From Streptomyces griseofuscus (GTDB lineage: Bacteria > Actinomycetota > Actinomycetes > Streptomycetales > Streptomycetaceae): a stretch of DNA of 64,000 nt. Below the pieces are notes generated by a model, which ran no database searches, was not told the origin of the DNA, and saw only the letters and a list, made by a program, of their open reading frames with translations. The stretch lies in the NCBI RefSeq assembly GCF_014673495.1, contig NZ_CP051006.1:4092001-4156000 (forward strand). The letters run 5' to 3'. The translations under genes were made by a program, and so were the position numbers. Positions within the stretch are counted from its first letter, which is position 1. Each line of letters begins with the position of its first letter. Below are positions 57,644 through 64,000 of this stretch, one piece after another.

Positions 57644-59483
57644 GTCCCCAAGCCCACCCCTGTCATCGGAGGCATACCGCTCCGGCGGCCACGCCCGCGG
57701 TAGTCGCCGGTCGTCCCGCTCGACCGGCTCAACCGTCGCGCGGAGAGCAACACATCGCGGCCGTCGGTTGTTCGCGCGGCGGAGTGTCTGGGCGGCCGTC
57801 GTCATGGCTGTCGTGGCCGGCGGCGTTGTGGTGGTCAGCAGCGCCTCAGCGCAGCCCGTGGATCCGAAGGCATGGTATGTGCTGGTCAACCGCAACAGCG
57901 GCAAGGTGCTGGATGACCGCGCCTTCGCCACGGACGACGGCGCGCCGGTGGTGCAGTGGAGCCGTCACGGCGGGACCAACCAGCAGTGGCGGTTCATCGA
58001 CGCGGGTGACGGGAACTACCGGCTGCAGAACCGGAACTCCGGCAAGGTACTGGACGACTACGGCTGGTCGAAGACCGCCGGCTCCGCCATGGTGCAGTGG
58101 CGCGACCACAACGGCGCCAACCAGCAGTTCCACCTGGAGAAGTCGTCGGGCGGCTACGTGCGTCTGATCAACCGCTTCAGCGGCATGGCCGTCGAGGTCC
58201 AGAAGGGCTCCAAGGCCGATGGGGGCCGCGTCGTCCAGTACCACGACCGGGGCGGCGCCGATCAGCAGTGGAAGCTTGTCCCGGCCGGGAGCATGGGCAG
58301 CACCGGCACGCCCCCCGCGACGGGCGGCAGCGTTCCCGCAAGCCAGGCTCCGAGCGGTACGCACCCGTCGTCTCCGTCGTCTCCCGCGGCCAGTGGCAGC
58401 AGTTCGGCGACACGTTTCATGGGCAGTAGCACGGTGTTCGTCGGCGGGTCGATGTCCGACGCCTCGGCGGCCGCCGCGCCGTTCGACGTGCGGTACGCCT
58501 ATGTGCACAGCCAGCCCGCGCCCTCGTCGGCCTACTACTCGGCATCGCGTTGCCAGGCCGCGTGGTCGAGCTGGTGGGGCTGCTGGAACGGCAGCACCAC
58601 GGCACCGGGCACGTACGTGACCTGGCGGGACACCGTGGCGGCCCAGGCGACGTACAAGGGCAGCCCGCGCCCGCAGAAGATGCTCTGGACCTGGTATTCG
58701 CTGCGCGACCTCGGGGATGCGGCAGGCCAGGGCGACGGTCCGGGCGAGGTCGTGGCCATCAACAGGGTGGACCTGCTCACCCGGTACATGAACGACTACC
58801 GTTTCTTCCTCCAGAAGATCGGCAACTCGAACGACATGATCGACCTTGAACCGGATTTCTGGGGCTACGTCCGGTCGCTCGGCGATCCGCACAAGGTTGC
58901 CGCGCAGGTCTCGGCCGCAAATCCGGCGGATTGCGGATCGCAGGAGAACAGTGCCGCCGGACTCTCCCGCTGCCTGATCTCGATGGCGCACAAGTACGCG
59001 CCGCACACCGCCGTGGGGCTCCACCTCACCTGCTGGGACTGGCAGAACAACACCCAGGGATGCGTCAAGGACTACGCGAGCCTCGGGGCACAGAACGCCG
59101 ACCTCCTGGTCACCGACGTGTCGGACCGCGACGCAGGCTGGTACGCACAGCCGGCCCACGGCGGCCGTAACACCTTCTGGACCGGCCAGCAGGCCGCCGC
59201 AGCGCTGAGGTTCTACAAGACGATGGCCGAGTCCGTGGGCAAGCCGGTGGTCCTCTGGCAGATCCCCGTGGGCAACATGGCGCAGAACAACACCCTCAAC
59301 CACTACAAGGACGACAAGGTGGACTGGTTCTTCGCGCACATGGACCAGGTGGCGAACGCGCACATCGTCGGCCTCCTGTTCGGTCCAGGGCAGCAGGAAC
59401 AGACATCCGTCGAGACCGACGGCGGAAACCTGATCAACAAGACCATCGCCTACCACAACTCGGGTGGCACAGCACTCAAGTAG
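57642..59483 (+). CDS. Secreted ricin-lectin (CBM13) protein with unknown C-terminal domain
   Basis: 613 residues from ATG 57642. A long Arg/Ser-rich N-terminus and a hydrophobic segment at about 48-68 (VWAAVVMAVVAGGVVVVSSA) form a signal peptide or anchor. A beta-trefoil ricin domain (about 77-208) has three repeats with NQQWRF, NQQFHL and DQQWKL. A Ser/Pro/Thr linker leads to a C-terminal domain of about 350 residues containing DMIDLEPDFWGYV and VVLWQIPVGN, perhaps a TIM-barrel hydrolase, which I do not recognise. It probably binds and acts on an extracellular polysaccharide. Confidence 0.78.
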   Translation: MSPSPPLSSEAYRSGGHARGSRRSSRSTGSTVARRATHRGRRLFARRSVWAAVVMAVVAGGVVVVSSASAQPVDPKAWYVLVNRNSGKVLDDRAFATDDGAPVVQWSRHGGTNQQWRFIDAGDGNYRLQNRNSGKVLDDYGWSKTAGSAMVQWRDHNGANQQFHLEKSSGGYVRLINRFSGMAVEVQKGSKADGGRVVQYHDRGGADQQWKLVPAGSMGSTGTPPATGGSVPASQAPSGTHPSSPSSPAASGSSSATRFMGSSTVFVGGSMSDASAAAAPFDVRYAYVHSQPAPSSAYYSASRCQAAWSSWWGCWNGSTTAPGTYVTWRDTVAAQATYKGSPRPQKMLWTWYSLRDLGDAAGQGDGPGEVVAINRVDLLTRYMNDYRFFLQKIGNSNDMIDLEPDFWGYVRSLGDPHKVAAQVSAANPADCGSQENSAAGLSRCLISMAHKYAPHTAVGLHLTCWDWQNNTQGCVKDYASLGAQNADLLVTDVSDRDAGWYAQPAHGGRNTFWTGQQAAAALRFYKTMAESVGKPVVLWQIPVGNMAQNNTLNHYKDDKVDWFFAHMDQVANAHIVGLLFGPGQQEQTSVETDGGNLINKTIAYHNSGGTALK

Positions 59484-59537
59484 GCAGAGGTACGCAGCCG
59501 GTCGGCCATCAGAAGATGTGGCGATCGGAAGACCTGC

Positions 59538-59861
59538 GTGGACGCCTACGCGGGCCCGGTGTACTTCATGCTGCACGACGTGCGAAGCCAGGACCGGGCC
59601 CGGGAACTCGTCGCCGTTTCCCATGCTGCCCTGTACGGGGAGCTGGAGCCACTCAAGCGCGTGGTGCCTGAAGCTGACTTGATCTGTCCACGGACACTCC
59701 GACATCCGAGTGATGGGAAGCAGCCCGACAACCGGAGCAACCAGCAGCAGTGGAGGATCGTCGCCCTGAGCGGCGGCTACGACCAACTCGCCGACCAGGT
59801 GAGCGGGATGGCCCTGCGGTATCCGCGGTGGCATCGCGGTGCTTCGGTCCCCCTGCGATGA
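59538..59861 (+). pseudogene. Ricin-lectin domain fragment
   Basis: A 107-codon frame whose second half reads SNQQQWRIVALSGGYDQLAD then QVSGMALRYP, clearly one ricin repeat (QxW plus SGMAL). The first half (YFMLHDVRSQDRARELVAVS) does not belong to that fold. A leftover piece of another lectin gene fused to unrelated sequence. Lies between the ricin protein and the terminator. Confidence 0.55.
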
Positions 59862-59877
59862 AGGTCCGCAGAAGAGA

Positions 59878-59912
59878 GAGGAACCCCAGCCGACGCACGG
59901 CTGGGGTTCCTC
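59878..59912. terminator. Bidirectional terminator
   Basis: A perfect 15-bp stem GAGGAACCCCAGCCG (59878-59892) with CGGCTGGGGTTCCTC (59898-59912), five-base loop, between the lectin fragment and the convergent xylanase gene. Confidence 0.85.
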
Positions 59913-60014
59913 GAGGCGGTAAGTTCGGTCAGCAGCTGGAGTTGCCCACGTCGTAGACCGCTCGTCTACGTGCCGGCGCACCGCACCACACCGCGGCCAC
60001 CGGGATGAGACGGG

Positions 60015-62444
60015 TCAGCGGCGCAAGGTGAGGAGACCCGGTCGCCATGGCAGTTGGTCGTAGGGGCCGCTCGCCGTGGGGGACTTGCCCTGGTAGAGGA
60101 ATCGCAGGTTGCAGGGGTCGACGGTCATGGTCTGGTCGGGGTTGTCGCGGACCAGGTCACCGTGGCTGATGTCGTTGGTCCAGGTGGCGCCGCTGTTGGC
60201 CTTGCCCGCGAAGGGGTTGCTCTCGCTGGCGGCCTGCGGGGTCCACGGACCGTCCAGGCTGGAGGCCGTGAAGGAGCGGAAGTAACGCTGCTCGTTCGCA
60301 CCCCGCGCCTCAACGACCATGAGGTACTGGTTCTGCCCCTGGACCTTGTAGACCTGGGGCGCCTCGAACAGGTTCTTCGTCGTGTCGCTCATGACCGTGG
60401 TGTACGACGAGCCGAAGTTGCCCGGGAAGTTCCCGATCGGCATGCTCGCCCGGTAGATCTTGCCGTTGTCACCGGCGAAGAACAGGTACATGTTCTTGCC
60501 GTCACCGATCAGGGTCTGGTCGATCGGGGTCGAGCCGGGGATGCTGCCGGTGAACAGCGGCTGCGGCGCGGACCAGCCGTTGGGGTTGGTGGGGTCGCTG
60601 GAGGTGCGGTAGATGAAGGGCCACGCACCCCACTGGTACGCCAGCACCCAGATGTTCTTGGGCGCGAAGTAGAACAGTGTGGGCGCCACCGCGTACGGCG
60701 AGCTCATCCCGGTCTGGCCGGCCGACGCCATGTCCGACCAGTTCGTGAAGGGCTTGAACATCATCGAGCCGTACGACGATCCCGTCACGTTCGACGCGTA
60801 GACCAGGTGCTTGCCGTTGTAGACCACGTCGGTGAAGTCCTTCAGCGCGGACCATCCGTTCGCCGGCTGCGCCAGCGCTCCCGTCGACGTCCACCGGTAC
60901 GTCGACGGGAGAGCACATGTGCCGCCCGTCGGCCCGGGCGTCGCGGCCTTGACGTTCCAGTGCTGGTTGGCGCCGCCGGCCGAGTCCCAGACCTGGACGG
61001 GGGTGCCGTTGGCGGTCCGGCCGCCGGGGATCTCCAGTGTCCGGTCGCTGGCGACGTTGGTCAGTGTGTAGGAGCCGTCGCTGTCGCGGCCGACCCGCCA
61101 GTGCTGGTTGGCGCCGCCGTTCGAGTCCCAGACCTGCGTCCTCGTTCCGTTGCCCCTCTGGTTGCCAGGCTCCTCCAGTGCCCGGCCGCTGGCGACGTTG
61201 GTGAGCGTGTAGGAGCCGTCGCTGTTGCGGCCGGCCCGCCACTGCTGGTTGGAGGCACCGCTGGCGTCCCATACCTGGAGCGGGGTGCCGTTGGCGTTGT
61301 ATCCGGCGGGCTCGTCGAGAACGCGTCCCGCGGCCGCGTCGGAGAGCGTGTAGACCGCGCCGGAGGTGATGCCGCCTGCGTCCGGCGTCCCGCCGCCGGC
61401 ACCGCCCAGGGCGGTGAGCGCCGCGCTGTAGGAGGGCTTCTTGTTGCCGCCCGCGTCGAACAGCAGCGGGTTCTCACCGGTGCGCCAGGAGTCGCTGTCG
61501 CGGATGCCCCACACCGTGATGCCCGTGCAGCGGGCGACGTTCACGCACGCCTGGACAGCGTTGGCATACGCCGCCGACGACGCCTGGGCGATGTCGAGTT
61601 CGGTGATCTGGACGTCCACGCCGAGCGCGGCGAACTTGGACAGAGTGGTCTGGAAGCTCGCCGGCGGGCCGCCTGCGCCGAAGTGGCTCTGGAAACCGAC
61701 GCAGTCGATGGGCACGCCGCGCGCCTTGAAGTCCTTGACCATCGCGTAGACGCCCTGCGTCTTGGCGTCGGTCCAGTTCTCGGTGTTGTAGTCGTTGTAG
61801 CAGAGTTTGGCCGAGGGGTCGGCCTTGCGGGCGGTGCGGAACGCCTCCTCGATGAAGCCGTTGCCCAGCACGTTCTGGAACACGGAGCTGCGGTGCTGAC
61901 CACTGCCGCCGTCGGCGAAGGCTTCGTTGACCACGTCCCAGGCGTAGATCCTGCCCTTGTAGTGGCTCATCTCGGTGGCGATGTGGTTGTCCATCACGCT
62001 GCGCAGCGTGTTCGGGTCGGTGATCGACCTGACCCAGGCGGGCAGCTGCGAGTGCCATACCAGAGTGTGGCCGCGCATTCGCTGACCGTGGGCGGAGGCG
62101 TGGCTGACGATCGAGTCGGCCGGGCCGAAGTTGAAGGTGCCGCGGGACGGTTCGGTGGTGTCCCATTTCATCTCGTTCTCCGGGGTGATCATGTTGAACT
62201 CCCGGTCGAGAATGGTGGAGTACGTCGAGTCCCCGAGCCTGCCCGAGGCCACGGCCGTACCGAAGTAGCGGCCGCTGCCGGCCGCCTCGGCGGCCAGGGT
62301 CGGCGTGCGGGCCTTGGGCGTGTGGGCGGCCTGGGCGACGAGCGGCACGGCGGCACCCGCGGCGGCGAGAACCACGGCGGCGGCGAGCACGCGGCGGGTT
62401 GCCGGACGGCGGCGATGAGGACGGTTCTGATGTGACAACGGCAT
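60015..62444 (-). CDS. Secreted GH10 xylanase - CBM13 - GH62 arabinofuranosidase fusion
   Basis: 809 residues from ATG 62444. A signal peptide covers about 1-40. GH10 (about 45-345) has the acid/base Glu in YAWDVVNEAF and the nucleophile Glu in VDVQITELDIA. A ricin-type CBM13 with three QxW repeats (NQQWRAG, NQHWRVG, NQHWNVK) covers about 357-490. The C-terminal 300 residues (LPSTYRWTSTGALAQPANGW, FTDVVYNGKHLVYAS, TLFYFAPKNIWVLAYQWG) are a GH62 alpha-L-arabinofuranosidase. One polypeptide would thus cut xylan backbone and remove arabinose branches. Monocistronic. Confidence 0.93.
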   Translation of the reverse strand: MPLSHQNRPHRRRPATRRVLAAAVVLAAAGAAVPLVAQAAHTPKARTPTLAAEAAGSGRYFGTAVASGRLGDSTYSTILDREFNMITPENEMKWDTTEPSRGTFNFGPADSIVSHASAHGQRMRGHTLVWHSQLPAWVRSITDPNTLRSVMDNHIATEMSHYKGRIYAWDVVNEAFADGGSGQHRSSVFQNVLGNGFIEEAFRTARKADPSAKLCYNDYNTENWTDAKTQGVYAMVKDFKARGVPIDCVGFQSHFGAGGPPASFQTTLSKFAALGVDVQITELDIAQASSAAYANAVQACVNVARCTGITVWGIRDSDSWRTGENPLLFDAGGNKKPSYSAALTALGGAGGGTPDAGGITSGAVYTLSDAAAGRVLDEPAGYNANGTPLQVWDASGASNQQWRAGRNSDGSYTLTNVASGRALEEPGNQRGNGTRTQVWDSNGGANQHWRVGRDSDGSYTLTNVASDRTLEIPGGRTANGTPVQVWDSAGGANQHWNVKAATPGPTGGTCALPSTYRWTSTGALAQPANGWSALKDFTDVVYNGKHLVYASNVTGSSYGSMMFKPFTNWSDMASAGQTGMSSPYAVAPTLFYFAPKNIWVLAYQWGAWPFIYRTSSDPTNPNGWSAPQPLFTGSIPGSTPIDQTLIGDGKNMYLFFAGDNGKIYRASMPIGNFPGNFGSSYTTVMSDTTKNLFEAPQVYKVQGQNQYLMVVEARGANEQRYFRSFTASSLDGPWTPQAASESNPFAGKANSGATWTNDISHGDLVRDNPDQTMTVDPCNLRFLYQGKSPTASGPYDQLPWRPGLLTLRR

Positions 62445-62490
62445 GTCCTTCTGGCACAACGGGCCTTGATCCGGCCCTGGTTACCCGTCA

Positions 62491-62706
62491 GTTGCCGTCA
62501 CGCACACAAAGGTTGCCGCGGTCGGGGGAAGACTCTTCACGGTCGCCGCCAGCGGCTGGCGCGGCCTGCCCGCGGCCGTCACCGCGACCGCCGGCACCAG
62601 CCCGGTCGGACGCCGCCTGCACGTGGTCCACAACTGGGGCTGGTCGTCCGCCGAAAGCCAGCCCCCCGTAGAGCTGACCGACGTCGGGCCGGTACCCGAC
62701 CCGGCA
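62491..62706 (+). pseudogene. C-terminal remnant resembling a beta-galactosidase
   Basis: A frame without a start codon reads KVAAVGGRLFTVAASGWRGL and RRLHVVHNWGWSS then ESQPPVELTDV. The RLHxVHNW block resembles the C-terminal beta domain of GH42-type beta-galactosidases as I recall them. No catalytic domain is present upstream, where the xylanase gene starts divergently. Likely the tail of a lost gene. Confidence 0.4.
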
Positions 62707-62775
62707 ACACCTGCTTCGCCCGTACTCGGCCGGGGGCGCCTCACCGGGATCTGCTCGACCACCGAACTGTGGTGT

Positions 62776-63561
62776 TCACCGGGTCGGGACGAACCCTCCC
62801 CGGGCCGACGCGGAGCCGCCCGAACCCTGCGCCTCCACGCGGTAGCCGTCGCCCGCGGTACTGCGCACACCGGTTCCGTTGTTGAACTGGGCGGCAAACT
62901 CATAGCTCCCGGCCGGCACGGTCAGGCCGGGTCTGAGGACCCAGCGGTAGACCAGCGTGCCGTCGGCCTCCTGGGCGGTGACGGTGAAGTCAGCACTCGG
63001 CAGGGTCTGCCAGGTGCCGGTGTTCTTCACCCCGCCGGTCTGCACGATCCGCATCTCGATCGTGAGCGAGGTGAGCGGCTGGGTCGTCTTGAGGGCGAGG
63101 TTGCTCTGCGTCCAGTAGACGGTGCTGTGCGGGTCCACCGAGCCGGCCGACCACAGCGACCCGCGCTTGCTCTCGCCGGCGGCCGGCGATGGACTGGTGG
63201 CCGGCGGAGTCGGGCGCGCGCTGCCCGGGGTGGTGGCCGGGGCCGGCGCGACGGGGGTGGGGCGGGCCGATGTCGGTTGCGGGGAGCTGACGGTCGGGGA
63301 CGGGGTGGCAGGCGCGGTCACGGTGACCGACGGCGACGAGGTCGCGACGATGGCGGCGACGGCGAGGCCGCCGGTCGCCAGGATGCCGGTGGCGGCGAGC
63401 CCGGCGAGCGCGACCCTGGTACCGGACCTCGCGAACGGCCGCGCGCGGTGACGAACGGCGGGGCCGGACACGCCGCGTTGCACCCGGGCCAGCATTTTGG
63501 CACGGTCGGGCCGGTGGGCCTCGGCGGCCTCGCGCAGCCGGCGGGCGATCTCCTCGTTCAC
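62776..63561 (-). CDS. Membrane protein, putative anti-sigma partner
   Basis: 261 residues from GTG 63561, overlapping the sigma-factor stop by four bases. The N-terminal NEEIARRLREAAEAHRPDRAKM stretch resembles anti-sigma-type regulators; one membrane helix at about 55-78 (LAGLAATGILATGGLAVAAIV) is followed by a Thr/Pro/Ser linker and an outer beta-rich domain (SVDPHSTVYWTQSNLALKTT) that may bind carbohydrate. The coupling implies it controls the sigma factor. Role inferred from position. Confidence 0.75.
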   Translation of the reverse strand: MNEEIARRLREAAEAHRPDRAKMLARVQRGVSGPAVRHRARPFARSGTRVALAGLAATGILATGGLAVAAIVATSSPSVTVTAPATPSPTVSSPQPTSARPTPVAPAPATTPGSARPTPPATSPSPAAGESKRGSLWSAGSVDPHSTVYWTQSNLALKTTQPLTSLTIEMRIVQTGGVKNTGTWQTLPSADFTVTAQEADGTLVYRWVLRPGLTVPAGSYEFAAQFNNGTGVRSTAGDGYRVEAQGSGGSASARGGFVPTR

Positions 63562-64000
63562 CGGTTCCTCCTCCCTGCCACCAGGTCCCCGACCGCTCGC
63601 GCGCCAAGAATCCTTTCCAGCTCGGCCATTGCCTTCGAGGTCTGGCTCTTCACCGTACCGACCGATATGCCCAGCGCCACCGCCGTGTCCTTCTCCGACA
63701 GGTCGAAGGCGTGCCGCAGCACCACGCAGGCACGCTTGCGGAACGGCAGCCGGGCGAGCGCCGCGCGGACGTCCAGCACAGCCGCCATGTCCGGCCCCTC
63801 CACCTTCTCGGGGCTGCGGGACCAGAACAGCGTGATCCGGCGTCGCTCGCGCACCGCGCTGCGGATCCGTCCGCGCGCCAGGTTGGCCACCACACCGCGG
63901 GCGTAGGCGAGCGGGTGGTCGGCCTGCCGCAACCGGTCCCAGCGCTGCCACAGAGCGACCAGGGCATCCGCCGCCAGGTCGTCCGCCGCGTCGGTCTCGC
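63558..64000 (-). CDS. ECF sigma factor, SigE-family (N-terminus beyond window)
   Basis: At least 147 codons, open at the right edge of the window. Region 2 is partly visible (DDLAADALVALWQRWDRLRQ, then AYARGVVANLARGRIRS). Region 4 has ALARLPFRKRACVVLRHAFD and LSEKDTAVALGISVGTVKSQTSKAMAEL. It matches the actinobacterial SigE-like family whose members are paired with membrane proteins carrying an outer domain. Targets unknown. Confidence 0.9.
   Translation of the reverse strand, partial: ETDAADDLAADALVALWQRWDRLRQADHPLAYARGVVANLARGRIRSAVRERRRITLFWSRSPEKVEGPDMAAVLDVRAALARLPFRKRACVVLRHAFDLSEKDTAVALGISVGTVKSQTSKAMAELERILGARAVGDLVAGRRNR

Noticed and set aside
56287..64000. Search for an attachment-site copy of the tRNA-Gly 3' end, an integrase or a transposase
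   Set aside because: None was seen by eye, so an integrated element is not claimed, only a decayed accessory region.

Overview
The window looks like chromosomal DNA of a Streptomyces species or a close relative. It is very GC-rich, codons have a strong third-position G/C bias, GTG starts are common, and gene content and order match what I remember of the S. coelicolor core chromosome around purA, CYP107P, the kynurenine genes, fba, clpB and the dnaK operon. That comparison is from memory; no search was run. Both ends cut genes: a Ser/Thr kinase at the left edge and an ECF sigma factor at the right.

Region by region. 1-13.6 kb: a PASTA-less Hanks-type kinase, a class III aminotransferase with a GntR regulator, a secreted Tat-exported 5'-nucleotidase, purA, a degenerate diacylglycerol-kinase-like protein, an APC amino-acid permease, and a MarR-like regulator divergent from an ABC exporter with a perfect palindrome between them. 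13.6-21.6 kb: a Uma2 remnant, a P450, two tandem DesKR-like two-component systems, an acyltransferase and a secreted alpha/beta hydrolase. 21.8-25 kb: the tryptophan-to-anthranilate genes (kynA-kynU and a formamidase-like hydrolase). 25-37 kb: DUF3151, an MFS exporter, fba, pyrE, an aldose epimerase, a membrane-bound spermidine-synthase-like protein, DUF2617, a His/Cys-rich small membrane protein, an aminotransferase, a membrane mannosyltransferase-like protein and a YbjN protein. 37-50.4 kb: the HspR heat-shock regulon (clpB; dnaK-grpE-dnaJ-hspR), with HAIR operators visible at both loci. 50-56 kb: an Fe-S membrane oxidoreductase, a Yip1-like protein, a phosphoribosyltransferase with dcd, a small zinc-ribbon protein and tRNA-Gly(CCC). 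56.4-64 kb: an accessory stretch just past the tRNA with broken genes, secreted ricin-lectin proteins, a three-part xylan-degrading enzyme (GH10-CBM13-GH62) and a sigma/putative anti-sigma pair.

The most unusual locus lies between clpB and the dnaK operon (40.5-43.4 kb). A 99-residue secreted peptide carries five exact DTKWP pentapeptides. One base after its stop begins a 111-residue protein that looks like a Rieske domain with both cluster histidines replaced by arginine. Divergent from the peptide is a large LuxR-type regulator, followed by an internally deleted copy of the same family and then a second intact paralogue. A separate DTKW-bearing remnant lies at 57.5 kb. I propose this as a candidate peptide-processing or peptide-signalling module; its function is not established.

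Strong stem-loop terminators separate most transcription units and are listed. No CRISPR array, rRNA, intact transposase, phage gene or replication origin was seen.
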